Source: B30-G6 sp963701385
Lineage (GTDB): Bacteria > Desulfobacterota > Desulfobacteria > Desulfobacterales > B30-G6
Assembly: GCA_963701385.1 (NCBI GenBank)
Contig: CAVOZW010000012.1
Span: forward strand, 1 to 64,000
DNA length: 64,000 nucleotides
Direction: 5' to 3'
Notes under the pieces: model-generated
Told to the model about the DNA's origin: nothing
The model's input: the letters and a program-made list of their open reading frames with translations, nothing else
The model's database searches: none
In this document: one piece after another, positions 9,229 through 18,095 of the stretch
Numbering within the stretch: position 1 is the first letter of the stretch
Layout: every line of letters starts with the position of its first letter
Program-made: the position numbers and the translations under genes

Positions 9229-10605
9229 ATGCAAAAGGCAACTCAGATTAAACAACGTTTTACGATTCCAGCAAGTCGATATTTACCAGTATTATGTATA
9301 CTTGTTTTCGGTCTCATAGCGTCCTTTGTAATATTTTATCTGGTCTACAATTGGGAACAGGTGAAGCAGCGCGGTGAATTTGAAAGCAGGGCAAACGCAT
9401 ACACGAACGCTATTGAACACTCTTTGGTTGATAGTATCAAGGCGTTGCTGTTTCTTGGTGACTTTTTTAATAATTCCCAGTTCGTGACCCGTCAAGAGTT
9501 CAACAGCCTTACGAGAGACCTATTACCACGCTACCCCGGTATCCATGCATTTGGTTGGGACCCTCTTGTGAAAGACGCCGAGCGCGGTAATTATGAAGCC
9601 GCGGCAAGAAAAGATGGATACAATGATTTTGAATTCAGGGAACGCTCAGAGACAGAGAAACTTGTAAGGGCTGCACATCGAGACGAATATGTCATCGTCT
9701 TTTATATATATCCCTTGGAATCCAATAGATCGGCCTTAGGTTTTGACATTGCTTCCAATAAAACTCGGTTAAAGGCCATAACAGAAGCATTTCGTACTGG
9801 AAAACTGACTGCCACAGGCAGGATCACCTTGGTGCAAGAAACCGGCAGTCAGTTTGGTACTCTAATCCTCCTGCCAATTTATCATCAAGGTGTTCCATTG
9901 GATAGCCTGCAGGACCGCCTAAATGGCCGAAAAGGATTTGTTGTCGAGGTTCTTCGCATTGGTAAAGCCGTCGAAGCTGCGCTGAAAGGTTTTGCTGATG
10001 AAGGGATATCTTTGACGCTTTACGATATGTCAGCCGACAAAGGAAATCGATTGCTCTACCATCGACCTTCGAGGATGTCAGAAACGAAAGATCAGCCCAT
10101 ACCAGCTGAGGGATTTAACAAAAGTCTTTTTGGGAGCAAGACTTTTAATTTTGCTGAGCGCGAGTGGAAAATTTTGCTTAGTCCCTCAGGCTTCTTACAT
10201 CATATTTGGCATGCCTGGGTTTTTTTTCTTGGGTCGTTGTCATTAACGGTTCTTGCGACGCTCTATATGCGAGGAAAGATCCTATACACTGCCGATATTG
10301 AACAAAGGGTAATCCAGCAGGCTCAAACGAACCAACAATTAGAAAAAGAAATTAACGAACGCTCAGCCGCAGAGGTAAAACGCGATAAGACCATTCTGGA
10401 TCTTCAAAAAGCTCTGCAAGAAGTGCAAACTTTAAGGGGTATACTTCCCATTTGTTCCTACTGCAAGAAAATCAGAGATGATAAAGGCTATTGGGAACAG
10501 GTTGATGTCTATATCCACAAGCATTCACAGGCTGACTTCAGCCACAGTATCTGTCCGACCTGCGTTAAAAAACATTATCCATCTATATATCATAATAAGG
10601 ATTAG
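9229..10605 (+). CDS. CHASE-domain membrane protein ending in a Cys4 motif
   Basis: Residues 18-42 form a signal-anchor helix. They are followed by an extracytoplasmic CHASE sensor domain (about 45-300; YPGIHAFGWDPLV and ALGFDIASN are typical). A second membrane helix lies at about 326-347 and a Gln/Glu/Lys-rich coiled coil at 350-400. The C-terminus has two CxxC pairs (CSYCKKIRDD... and CPTC), an arrangement I know from the tails of PAS proteins and regulators in desulfobacteria; it probably binds zinc. No kinase, GGDEF, EAL or methyl-accepting domain is present, so output must go through the coiled coil and Cys4 tail or a partner. Confidence 0.85.
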   Translation: MQKATQIKQRFTIPASRYLPVLCILVFGLIASFVIFYLVYNWEQVKQRGEFESRANAYTNAIEHSLVDSIKALLFLGDFFNNSQFVTRQEFNSLTRDLLPRYPGIHAFGWDPLVKDAERGNYEAAARKDGYNDFEFRERSETEKLVRAAHRDEYVIVFYIYPLESNRSALGFDIASNKTRLKAITEAFRTGKLTATGRITLVQETGSQFGTLILLPIYHQGVPLDSLQDRLNGRKGFVVEVLRIGKAVEAALKGFADEGISLTLYDMSADKGNRLLYHRPSRMSETKDQPIPAEGFNKSLFGSKTFNFAEREWKILLSPSGFLHHIWHAWVFFLGSLSLTVLATLYMRGKILYTADIEQRVIQQAQTNQQLEKEINERSAAEVKRDKTILDLQKALQEVQTLRGILPICSYCKKIRDDKGYWEQVDVYIHKHSQADFSHSICPTCVKKHYPSIYHNKD

Positions 10606-10828
10606 CGATTATTTATCCTGGATAAATTGATTTAGGAAATCGCCTTATAGATGTTCGGAATCCATATTAGAATGATCATCTAATAATTGCAGATACCTCC
10701 AACATCTGTTTACCGGAGGTAATTCCGAATCGGGTAGACTGCCACACGCCTTAATGCCTTAGAACGACGACGCAAAATAATTGATTTAGCCAGTAAAGGT
10801 AGGTAAATAGCTGTTTTTATTATACCCA

Positions 10829-10858
10829 TTGTAGGTTCAAATCCTACCGCCCCGACCA
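10829..10858 (+). other. tRNA 3'-end fragment (Pro-like)
   Basis: The stretch reads as a T-arm with stem GTAGG / CCTAC around the loop TTCAAAT, then an acceptor 3' strand CGCCCCGA and CCA. A CGCCCCGA acceptor end is usual in bacterial tRNA-Pro. No anticodon arm, D-arm or complementary 5' acceptor strand is found in the 100 bases upstream, so this is a fragment rather than a gene. Confidence 0.6.
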
Positions 10859-10966
10859 CGTTTATGCCAATCTATCTAATTTTTGTTGCAGGTCAATGTT
10901 ATAGAAAGGTCAAAATAGCAAAAGAAAAGTGCTTAAGACTGTATCATAGGTCCATTTTATTATCAA

Positions 10967-11008
10967 TGGTGCCCCCCGGGATTTGAACCCGCGTTGCCGG
11001 CGTGAAAG
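10967..11008 (-). other. tRNA-Glu 3'-half fragment
   Basis: On the minus strand the sequence reads CTTTCAC (anticodon loop with a TTC, Glu, anticodon), GCCGG, a short variable region, the T-arm GCGGG-TTCAAAT-CCCGG, and an acceptor strand ending in GGCA-CCA. The matching 5' half (acceptor, D-arm, CCGGC stem strand) is absent, and similarity stops at the anticodon loop. A break there is typical of attachment sites of tyrosine-recombinase elements. Confidence 0.65.
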
Positions 11009-11266
11009 ACCCTCCGCGCCTCCCCTGTAATATCTTTATATCCTTATATATTAATATGTTATAACTGCAAGAGAGTCCTTAGAATACATCAAAAGCATAG
11101 GAATCAGTGTCCGGGAAGTGTCCGCTATCAGCAACTTCTGCTCTTTTAGGATTAATATTTTTAAGTGGTTCACTGATAACCGGGAATGCTTAAAAACATA
11201 CTCAAAGTCCCAAACAATATTGATCATTTGTTATGGATATGAAATATTTCCAATTTGAAGGTAAAC

Positions 11267-12433
11267 ATGATCACAACGCATAAAATTATTTTTAAAAATT
11301 CAAATCAAATGATAGATCTGCCTGATGAGTCTATTGATTTGATTGTCACATCCCCGCCCTACCCAATGATCGAAATGTGGGACCGAATATTTTCTAATCA
11401 AAATAAAAAAATAGGCAGAGCCATAGAGGAAAAAAACGGGCCGGTTGCTTTTGAATTGATGCATCAGGAACTCGATAAAGTATGGAATGAGCTTTTTCGT
11501 GTTTTAAGAAAGGGCGGAATCGCATGCATCAATATTGGTGATGCAACTAGAACTATCAATGGTAAATTCGCTTTGTATACGAATCATTCCAGAATCCATA
11601 CTTACATGCAAAAATTAGGTTTTTCGGCTCTTCCAGCCATTATATGGCGAAAACAAACCAATGCCCCCAATAAGTTTATGGGGTCTGGTATGATGCCGCC
11701 GGGAGCATATGTTACACTAGAACATGAATACGTTTTAATTTTAAGAAAAGGAAACAAAAAAGAATACAAGACCAAAATAGAGAAGAACATTCGGCGGGAA
11801 AGTTCGTTTTTTTGGGAAGAAAGAAATGATTGGTTTTCTGATGTATGGATGGATCTAAAGGGTACATCTCAAAACTTGCTTGATAACAAGACCAGGAACC
11901 GAAGTGCAGCATACCCCTTTGAATTACCCTACCGGCTAATTACAATGTTTTCCGTTAAAAATGACAATGTTTTGGATCCATTTTTTGGTATTGGGACTAC
12001 AATGTACGCTTCTATGGCAGCAGGGCGCAATAGTATAGGTTATGAAATTGACCAGAATCTTGGTGAACATATTATGCCGAAACAATCTGGAATAGTAAGT
12101 TTTTCCAATAAACGTATCCAGAAACGATTGGAAAAGCATTTAGAATTTGTCGAGGATAAATACCAAAAAAAAGGCAAGTTCAAATACGTAAATAATCAAT
12201 ATCTATTCCCCGTAGTGACAAGTCAAGAAACGGACCTAATCATAAATGAACTGTCATCTATTGAACAGAAAGACAAGACTTCCTTCGAGGTTACCTATTC
12301 AGACAAGCCTCAAAAAAATTATGTAGGTCCTTGGGATGAATATGTTCTTTCCGACTCTGAAAAAAAGGAAATGAAAAATCGTATTGCCTCTAAAAAGCGA
12401 AAAATAGAAGACGGACAACAGCAGTTGTTCTAA
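11267..12433 (+). CDS. Beta-class DNA methyltransferase (N4-cytosine or N6-adenine), solitary
   Basis: The catalytic motif IV TSPPYP occurs near residue 30, followed much later (about residue 240) by the AdoMet-binding motif DPFFGIGTT. That order defines beta-class amino-methyltransferases. SPPY is more usual for N4-cytosine enzymes but N6-adenine is possible. The ATG at 11267 is preferred to an in-frame TTG twelve bases earlier, because an AAGG ribosome site sits 6 bases before the ATG. No restriction endonuclease gene is next to it. The gene is A+T-richer than its neighbours and lies beside tRNA fragments, which suggests horizontal acquisition. Confidence 0.88.
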   Translation: MITTHKIIFKNSNQMIDLPDESIDLIVTSPPYPMIEMWDRIFSNQNKKIGRAIEEKNGPVAFELMHQELDKVWNELFRVLRKGGIACINIGDATRTINGKFALYTNHSRIHTYMQKLGFSALPAIIWRKQTNAPNKFMGSGMMPPGAYVTLEHEYVLILRKGNKKEYKTKIEKNIRRESSFFWEERNDWFSDVWMDLKGTSQNLLDNKTRNRSAAYPFELPYRLITMFSVKNDNVLDPFFGIGTTMYASMAAGRNSIGYEIDQNLGEHIMPKQSGIVSFSNKRIQKRLEKHLEFVEDKYQKKGKFKYVNNQYLFPVVTSQETDLIINELSSIEQKDKTSFEVTYSDKPQKNYVGPWDEYVLSDSEKKEMKNRIASKKRKIEDGQQQLF

Positions 12434-12441
12434 TGATGAGC

Positions 12442-12603
12442 CTAAGAATCTAACTCAACTTTTATGCCATCTTTTACTTTTTCGTAATAAATGATAGTTG
12501 AATCAATGTTCTCTTGTAGCATGTTTTTGACTTTGTAGGTCACGGGCTTGATTGAAGAACCCCGCAGCAAGCTACGGGGAATGCGCTCGCTGTTGCGGTT
12601 CAA
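12442..12603 (-). other. Possible short coding remnant overlapping a palindromic repeat
   Basis: A 53-codon minus-strand frame (only a TTG start is available) converges on the methyltransferase gene. Its last ~35 residues look protein-like (a helical KVKNMLQENIDST segment followed by YYEKVKDGI), but its first part is translated from the palindromic repeat at 12560-12591. It could be the tail of a lost gene fused to a repeat. I do not recognise a family and no ribosome site is visible. Confidence 0.25.
12560..12591. repeat. Palindromic intergenic repeat
   Basis: Bases 12560-12579 form a stem with 9 of 10 paired positions (CCCCG...CGGGG with GC-AGC/GCT inside). The adjoining bases 12574-12591, read on the minus strand, are AGCGAGCGCATTCCCCGT. 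The identical 18 bases occur again at 58849-58866 on the plus strand. This points to a dispersed repeat of the REP type in this genome. Confidence 0.55.
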
Positions 12604-12899
12604 CCGGGTAATATATTAAAAAATATTTCAGCATGTTAATTTTTATTGCCCCTACGATCACCTGCGTCTCCATCAGGCGGCCCTTCAGACAATTATTTAA
12701 AAGAGAACAGGATTGTTCGATCGGATGGTCAGGTATTTTTAAAACGGTTTATCAACTTCATCCCAAATTGCCTTTCCTGCTGCTTAAGTTTTGGACGGCG
12801 GAACATGTAATTAGACTTGCCATCGATGATCATCTATCGTAAATTATTTGTCAATTACATCATACTTCTATCACTTATGCTGAAAAAATACGCGGCCTC

Positions 12900-13082
12900 A
12901 TGGATAAACCCAGACGAAAAAAGATAGATAAAAGCTTGATAAAGTTGTTCCTGGATATGTCCTGTGAAGATAGGTTGTTGTCAAATGACAACGCCATACG
13001 AACCATATCGGAATTAAGACATGCCTTCAGCCAGAAAACCTCCAGTATCCGATCTGAGCGCCCTTCTGAAAAAACTGAATGA
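12900..13082 (+). CDS. Small charged protein paired with the downstream nucleotidyltransferase
   Basis: Sixty residues, basic and helical, with a core of SLIKLFLDMSCEDRL and RTISELRHAF. I have seen similar short proteins (an xFLDMxxEERLxxND...RTIxELRxAF pattern) directly before nucleotidyltransferases in deltaproteobacteria, but I cannot name the family. Its 3' end overlaps the next gene by 62 bases in a different frame, which suggests translational coupling. The pair has the layout of a toxin-antitoxin-like or defence module; this is inference only. Confidence 0.55.
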   Translation: MDKPRRKKIDKSLIKLFLDMSCEDRLLSNDNAIRTISELRHAFSQKTSSIRSERPSEKTE

Positions 13083-13527
13083 AGCTAGCGTTGAGTTCAT
13101 CCTTGTCGGTGGGTTGGCGGCCGTCGTGCAAGGAGCGCCGATCACGACATTCGATTTAGACATCGTACATCGCCGGTCGGATGAGAATATCAAGCGCCTG
13201 ATTAAATTTTTGAAATCGGTTGATGCATACCAACGTCGTCCCGATGACAAGATTATCGAACCAGCTGAAATGGATTTAAAAGGGACTGGACATTTACTGT
13301 TGACATCCTGTTATGGACCTCTGGACATTCTATCTGTGATTGAAAAGGGGCTAGGCTATCAGGAATTGTTGCCATCCACTGTTGAAATCGAGTTCAAAGG
13401 TCGTAAGATATACGTTTTGAGCCTTGAAACCATGATAAGATTGAAACATGGGTCCACCGATCCCAATGAACAATATCGCTTGAAAATCTACAAGCAAACG
13501 CTGCGTCTGCAAACTGAAAGCCAATAA
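13021..13527 (+). CDS. Minimal nucleotidyltransferase (AbiEii/DUF6036-like)
   Basis: A 168-residue protein starting with a helix and then FILVGGLAAVVQGAP followed by TTFDLDIVHRR. This is the GG...DxD pattern of the nucleotidyltransferase fold, with D-L-D as likely metal ligands. The C-terminal YVLSLETMIRLKHGSTDPNEQ segment is typical of small proteins annotated as AbiEii-type nucleotidyltransferases, some of which act as toxins that modify tRNA or partner proteins. It overlaps the preceding small ORF by 62 bases. Actual substrate and toxicity are unknown. Confidence 0.7.
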   Translation: MPSARKPPVSDLSALLKKLNEASVEFILVGGLAAVVQGAPITTFDLDIVHRRSDENIKRLIKFLKSVDAYQRRPDDKIIEPAEMDLKGTGHLLLTSCYGPLDILSVIEKGLGYQELLPSTVEIEFKGRKIYVLSLETMIRLKHGSTDPNEQYRLKIYKQTLRLQTESQ

Positions 13528-13968
13528 CAATCACTCCGAACACATCAGAGTTCAACAGTGACCAAACTCATTCGCAAAAAACAAAAAACGGGGATGCAAA
13601 CCGGTAAGCTGCGCATCGCAGACCAAAGGAAACAGACCTGACGATTTATCCATTGCAGCGGAGGCGGTCAACTGGAGAGTAACAATTCTGAATCGTTGGT
13701 TTTCCGTGCGCCTCCGGAACCGTGCCTGACTTCATTGATGGTAACCGTCCGACAGGGCGAAACGGAATGCAGTGATTAGGCCTTGATAGCCGTTTCTGAG
13801 GGCACGATTTTGCAGTGTTGAAAACATGGGTAGTCCATGTTATGCGTTCTACAAGAAAAATATCACAACCCATCACAATTGCATCTGTTGATCACAACAA
13901 ATCCTGATTGATGGTTGATTCGGCGAAAAGAATTTTCGTTCGTCGCATTTACAGAAAGGATCAAGCGC
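13528..13968. other. Intergenic region without a supported gene
   Basis: About 440 bases between the nucleotidyltransferase and UspA genes. Short frames on both strands lack ribosome sites and protein-like composition. No tRNA, repeat or clear terminator was found. The promoter of the uspA-like gene must lie in the right part. Confidence 0.4.
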
Positions 13969-14418
13969 ATGTTCAACCACATTCTTTGTCCAACCGACTT
14001 GAAAGAGCGTGCCGATATCGCTGTCAAAAAGGCCGTACAACTTGCCCACCAGTTCGGTTCAAAAATCACTTTACTCAATATCCACGAAGAGTTTATGGAT
14101 AAGGAAGAGCGGGAGACGCTACGCGTCAGTGTTAACGAAATGAAAGAAAAATTTAGCCGCATCGCTATTGATTCCAAACAAGAGATGAAAGCCGTCATCC
14201 ATAAGTTACATGCCGACGATATTGAAGTCGATTACCTTTTGCACAAAGGTAAGCCGGCAAGGGTGATCGTGGAGACGGCTGAAAAACTTGGAATAGATCT
14301 GATAATTATGTGTACTGACGGCAGGGATAATCTCATGGATTTCATTGCCGGTTCCATCACCGAGCATGTCATCAACGCCTCCCCCTGCCCTGTATTGGTC
14401 ATCCCCAACAGAGAGTAA
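13969..14418 (+). CDS. Universal stress protein, UspA family
   Basis: About 149 residues from the chosen start, the normal UspA size. The product opens with FNHILCPTDL and carries the ATP-binding type C-terminal motif GxxGS(9x)S/T: near residue 122 it reads FIAGSITEHVINASPCPVLVIP. An ATG at 13915 would add 18 residues, but the ATG at 13969 has a GAAAGGA ribosome site 8 bases upstream and gives the family's usual N-terminus. Cytoplasmic stress-response protein. It is followed 120 bases later by mprF on the same strand. Confidence 0.9.
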   Translation: MFNHILCPTDLKERADIAVKKAVQLAHQFGSKITLLNIHEEFMDKEERETLRVSVNEMKEKFSRIAIDSKQEMKAVIHKLHADDIEVDYLLHKGKPARVIVETAEKLGIDLIIMCTDGRDNLMDFIAGSITEHVINASPCPVLVIPNRE

Positions 14419-14539
14419 ACCAACTCATTGTCGTAAGTGTCGGACCCTCCCTGAGAACCGGAGTTACAGGTATAATACCATTCTGGAGGGGATATCTTCA
14501 TAAACACAGTACCTGCGGTCACCGATAAGATCACCGGAT

Positions 14540-17095
14540 ATGAAAACAGTTTACTTGAAACGCATGGCCCCGTTTTTCGGTCTGGGTCTCTTTGCCCTGG
14601 CCGTCGTGGTCCTTTACCGCCAGCTGCATGCTTACCACCTGCATGATATTACAGCCAGGATAAGGCAGATGCCGTCGGCTCAAATTTGGATGGCCTTGGT
14701 GTTGACCGCCTGCAGCTATCTCATCATGACCGGCTACGATCTGCTGGCGCTGCGCTATATCAGACACCCCTTGAATACCGCCAAAACCGCCCTGGCCTCC
14801 TTTCTCGGCTACACATTCAGCAACAACATTGGTTTCTCCATGATTGCCGGCGCTTCGGTGCGCTACCGCCTTTATTCTGCCTGGGGGCTTTCGGCGGTGG
14901 AGATTACCCAGGTGGTCCTGTTCTGCACCGCAAGCCTCTGGCTGGGCTTTTTTGTTTTGAGCGGCGTGGTCTTTGTGAGCGAACCCCTGGCGTTGCCCCA
15001 AAGCCTGCATTGGCCTGTGGAAACGGTTAAGCCGCTGGGAATTGTTTTGCTGACGGCGGCCGGACTGTATTTTTTTGTAACCTTGAAAGGCAACAAGACC
15101 CTGACGTTCAAATCGTGGCAATTTTCACTACCCTCATGGCGTCTGGCGGCAGCGCAGATAACCATCGCATGCGCGGACTGGCTGATGGCCGGTGCCGTGC
15201 TCTACTGCCTGCTGCCCCGGGGCGCCCCTATTGGTTTCGGCCATTTCCTGGAAATCTATCTGTTAGCCCAGCTGGCCGGTTTGATCAGCCAGGTACCCGG
15301 CGGCTTGGGCGTGTTCGAGTCGGTCATGCTACTGATGGCTCCTGCCGGGATGACGGCCCCTCAGCTGTTGGGGGCTCTCGTTGTCTATCGCGGTATTTAC
15401 TATCTGTTGCCCCTGGTCATGGCCACCGTTGCGCTGGGCCTAGAAGAGCTGATGCGCAAACAGGCCCTTTTCGCACGGGTTCAGGCCCTGGCTGGCGGCA
15501 CGCTGGAAGCGCTGTTTATTCCGCTACTCAGCCTGAGTGTCTTCGTGGTGGGTGCCATTCTGCTGTTTTCCGGAGCTTTGCCGGCCATTCCCCATCGCAT
15601 GACATACCTGGAGACAAGCCTGCCCCTTCCTTTTCTGGAACTCTCTCATTTTCTGGGAAGTCTGGTAGGTGTGGGCCTGCTGCTTCTGGCCAGGGGCCTT
15701 CAGCGAAAGCTGGATGCAGCCTATCTGCTGACCGTCAGTCTTTTAGGCCTTGGCATCGTGGTTTCGCTGCTCAAAGGCTTCGATTACGAAGAGGCCTCTA
15801 TCCTGGCGCTCATTTTGACAGCATTGCTGCCCTGCCGACGATTCTTCTACAGACGCACCGCACTGCTTTCCGAAAGCTTCACACCCGCCTGGTTGGCGGC
15901 CATCGCCGTGGTACTTGCCTCCTCGGTCTGGCTGGGTTTGTTTGCCTTTCGCCATGTGGATTACAGTACGGAGTTATGGTGGCATTTCAGCGCCAGGGGT
16001 GATGCCCCACGCTTTTTAAGAGCCTCGGTGGGCGCCTTTTCTCTGGTCCTGGGATTCGGGCTGGCGCGCTTGCTGCGACCGGCCCCCTATCGCCCGATCA
16101 AGAATGCAGATGTATTGCCGGAAGCGGTTCCGGCCATCGTTGCTAAATCGCCAACGGCCGTCGCCAATCTGGCCTTGCTGGGTGACAAACAGTTTCTCAT
16201 CAATGCCGAGCAACAGGCTTTCATCATGTATGGCACAAGCGGAGAGACCTGGGTGGCCATGGGTGACCCTGTGGGTCCTGTCGACCAATGGCCCGAGCTG
16301 CTCTGGCAGTTTCGTCAGGCGGCCGACCGCTATGCGGACCGGGCTGTTTTCTACGAAGTGGGGCATGAGCATCTGCATCTCTACTTGGACATGGGGCTCA
16401 ACTTGCTCAAGCTGGGCGAAGAGGCCCGCGTTGCGTTGACGGACTTTACCCTCGAGGGCAGCAGCCGCAAAGACCTGAGATACATCCATCGCAAATTGGC
16501 CAAACAAGGATGCACCTTTGACATCCTTGCCAAAGAGTCCGTACCCGCCCATATGGACGAATTGACATCCATCTCCGATGCCTGGCTCAGGGAGAAAAAT
16601 ACCCGCGAGAAAGGATTCTCCCTGGGGTTTTTCGATCCCGTCTATGTCCATCGCTTTCCCATGGGCATCGTGCGGGTCCAGGACCGCCTCGTGGCCTTTG
16701 CCAATATCTGGGACAGCGCAGGCCAGGAGGAGCTCACCGTTGATTTAATGCGTTACCTCCCCGATGCACCCAGTGGCGTCATGGATTATCTCTTCATCGA
16801 ACTCATGCTTTGGGGTGCCGCCAGCGGCTACCGCTGGTTCAATCTGGGGATGGCGCCGTTCAGCGGGATGGAAACCCATGAATTGTCCCCCTTGTGGCAC
16901 CGTATCGGAAACCTGGTGGTTCGGTTTGGGGATCACTTTTACAACTTCCAGGGACTGCGCGCCTACAAAGAAAAATTCGACCCGGTCTGGCATCCCAAAT
17001 ACCTGGCAGCTCCCGGCGGATGGACCCTCCCGCGTTCACTGGCCGATGTCGGCGCCCTCATCTCCGGCGGACTGAAAGGCATTCTTTTCAAATGA
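14540..17095 (+). CDS. mprF: Bifunctional lysylphosphatidylglycerol flippase/synthetase MprF
   Basis: At 851 residues this has the full MprF length. The N-terminal ~500 residues contain at least twelve hydrophobic helices (flippase domain, with a GGLGVFESVML loop typical of this superfamily). The C-terminal ~330 residues are the DUF2156/GNAT-like synthase domain, with the conserved GVMDYLFIELMLWG and WFNLGMAPFSGM segments. The enzyme transfers an amino acid, usually lysine or alanine, from tRNA to phosphatidylglycerol and flips the product to the outer leaflet, lowering surface negative charge and sensitivity to cationic peptides. Amino-acid specificity cannot be read from sequence. Confidence 0.95.
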   Translation: MKTVYLKRMAPFFGLGLFALAVVVLYRQLHAYHLHDITARIRQMPSAQIWMALVLTACSYLIMTGYDLLALRYIRHPLNTAKTALASFLGYTFSNNIGFSMIAGASVRYRLYSAWGLSAVEITQVVLFCTASLWLGFFVLSGVVFVSEPLALPQSLHWPVETVKPLGIVLLTAAGLYFFVTLKGNKTLTFKSWQFSLPSWRLAAAQITIACADWLMAGAVLYCLLPRGAPIGFGHFLEIYLLAQLAGLISQVPGGLGVFESVMLLMAPAGMTAPQLLGALVVYRGIYYLLPLVMATVALGLEELMRKQALFARVQALAGGTLEALFIPLLSLSVFVVGAILLFSGALPAIPHRMTYLETSLPLPFLELSHFLGSLVGVGLLLLARGLQRKLDAAYLLTVSLLGLGIVVSLLKGFDYEEASILALILTALLPCRRFFYRRTALLSESFTPAWLAAIAVVLASSVWLGLFAFRHVDYSTELWWHFSARGDAPRFLRASVGAFSLVLGFGLARLLRPAPYRPIKNADVLPEAVPAIVAKSPTAVANLALLGDKQFLINAEQQAFIMYGTSGETWVAMGDPVGPVDQWPELLWQFRQAADRYADRAVFYEVGHEHLHLYLDMGLNLLKLGEEARVALTDFTLEGSSRKDLRYIHRKLAKQGCTFDILAKESVPAHMDELTSISDAWLREKNTREKGFSLGFFDPVYVHRFPMGIVRVQDRLVAFANIWDSAGQEELTVDLMRYLPDAPSGVMDYLFIELMLWGAASGYRWFNLGMAPFSGMETHELSPLWHRIGNLVVRFGDHFYNFQGLRAYKEKFDPVWHPKYLAAPGGWTLPRSLADVGALISGGLKGILFK

Positions 17096-17120
17096 ATAGA
17101 TAGGGTGGGTGTGCTTCTTT

Positions 17121-18095
17121 CTAAAGCCACTTGATCTTCCTGAACCATCCTATAAGAAATGCTGCCAGACCAACCAGCAGGACTGTTACCACAGCGAACG
17201 CCCACTTATTTTCAGTACCGGGTATGCCGCCGACGTTGATGCCCAGCAGTCCGGTCAGGAGACCGAGGGGCAGAAAAATGGCCGCCACGATAGACAAGAC
17301 GTACATGGCCTTGTTCATCTGCTCGGATAATCGATTGTTGAGCTCTTCCTGGGTGACAGAGGCCCTCTCTCGAGCCGAATCGATGTCTTCAACGTAGCGG
17401 GCGGTTCTTTCGGCGACCTCTCTCAGATGAGCACGATCCGAGTCCGTAAGCCACGATATCCGGTCATGAAGCAGGCGGGCCAAGACATCCCGTTGGGGCG
17501 CAATATATCGGCGAAGGCTGATACTCATTCGCCGAAGGTCTGCCAATTGGCTTCGCAGCTCATGGCTCTCCGCGGTTAAGACCGTGTTTTCAAGCTCACC
17601 GACCTTGTCATCGCAGTCAACCACCACATCGCCCATGCGATCGGCGATCAATTCTGTGATCATCACTAGAAAGTCCCCGGCCGTGGCAGGGCCAGTGCCC
17701 TTGTCTAGCGCCTTTCGAACATCCTGAACAGCCATAACGTGTCGATTTCTCATGGATATGATGCGATTTTCAGTCAACAACATACGGATCGCGACCATGT
17801 CTTCAGGGTCTGCCCCCGGGTTGCAGTTTACCACCCGAAGAATCAGAAGAAGCCCATCCTCCGTTTGTACATTACGAGGTCTGGTTTCCAGTTCCAAAAG
17901 GGACTCGCATGTCAGCGAACTCAGGCCACTTTTATTCTCCAGCCATACCTGCGCCGCTTGGGTCTTCGAATCAAGATGGATCCATAAAAGACCCTGATCT
18001 GAAGTCCAGGTTTCGATTTGAGGAATGTCAATGGCCTTGCCGCCGCCCTTGCCGTCAAGTAAATAAGCGAAAACCAGGGCATCACCAGTGTTCAT
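17121..18095 (-). CDS. zntB: Zinc transporter ZntB (CorA superfamily)
   Basis: 324 residues with the CorA/ZntB architecture: a long cytoplasmic domain, then two C-terminal membrane helices (about 265-285 and 298-317) separated by a periplasmic loop. The pore motif is GIN (LLGINVGG) rather than the GMN of Mg2+-specific CorA, which is the hallmark of ZntB. In enterobacteria ZntB moves Zn2+. The gene converges on mprF with a 25-base spacer. Confidence 0.88.
   Translation of the reverse strand: MNTGDALVFAYLLDGKGGGKAIDIPQIETWTSDQGLLWIHLDSKTQAAQVWLENKSGLSSLTCESLLELETRPRNVQTEDGLLLILRVVNCNPGADPEDMVAIRMLLTENRIISMRNRHVMAVQDVRKALDKGTGPATAGDFLVMITELIADRMGDVVVDCDDKVGELENTVLTAESHELRSQLADLRRMSISLRRYIAPQRDVLARLLHDRISWLTDSDRAHLREVAERTARYVEDIDSARERASVTQEELNNRLSEQMNKAMYVLSIVAAIFLPLGLLTGLLGINVGGIPGTENKWAFAVVTVLLVGLAAFLIGWFRKIKWL

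Larger units (their letters stand above)
10606..11266. other. Non-coding stretch carrying two tRNA 3' fragments
   Basis: No protein gene is supported in these 661 bases. Two tRNA-derived 3' ends lie here on opposite strands (10829-10858 and 10967-11008, listed separately), just upstream of a solitary DNA methyltransferase gene. Neither has the matching 5' half. This pattern is usual at old integration sites of genetic elements that use tRNA genes as targets. Confidence 0.5.

Noticed and set aside
10741..10858. Possible tmRNA or complete tRNA ending at 10858
   Set aside because: Only the T-arm and acceptor 3' strand are present; no 5' acceptor partner, D-arm, anticodon arm or tag reading frame could be matched.
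12633..12842. 69-codon plus-strand frame between methyltransferase and nucleotidyltransferase pair
   Set aside because: Composition is not protein-like, no ribosome site, and the region is A/T-rich non-coding in appearance.
13646..13876. 76-codon minus-strand frame, considered as an intron or transposase remnant
   Set aside because: No motif of a group II intron, reverse transcriptase or transposase could be identified.
15115..16002. 295-codon plus-strand frame inside mprF
   Set aside because: It is an out-of-frame shadow of a well-supported MprF gene in G+C-rich DNA, with no family features.
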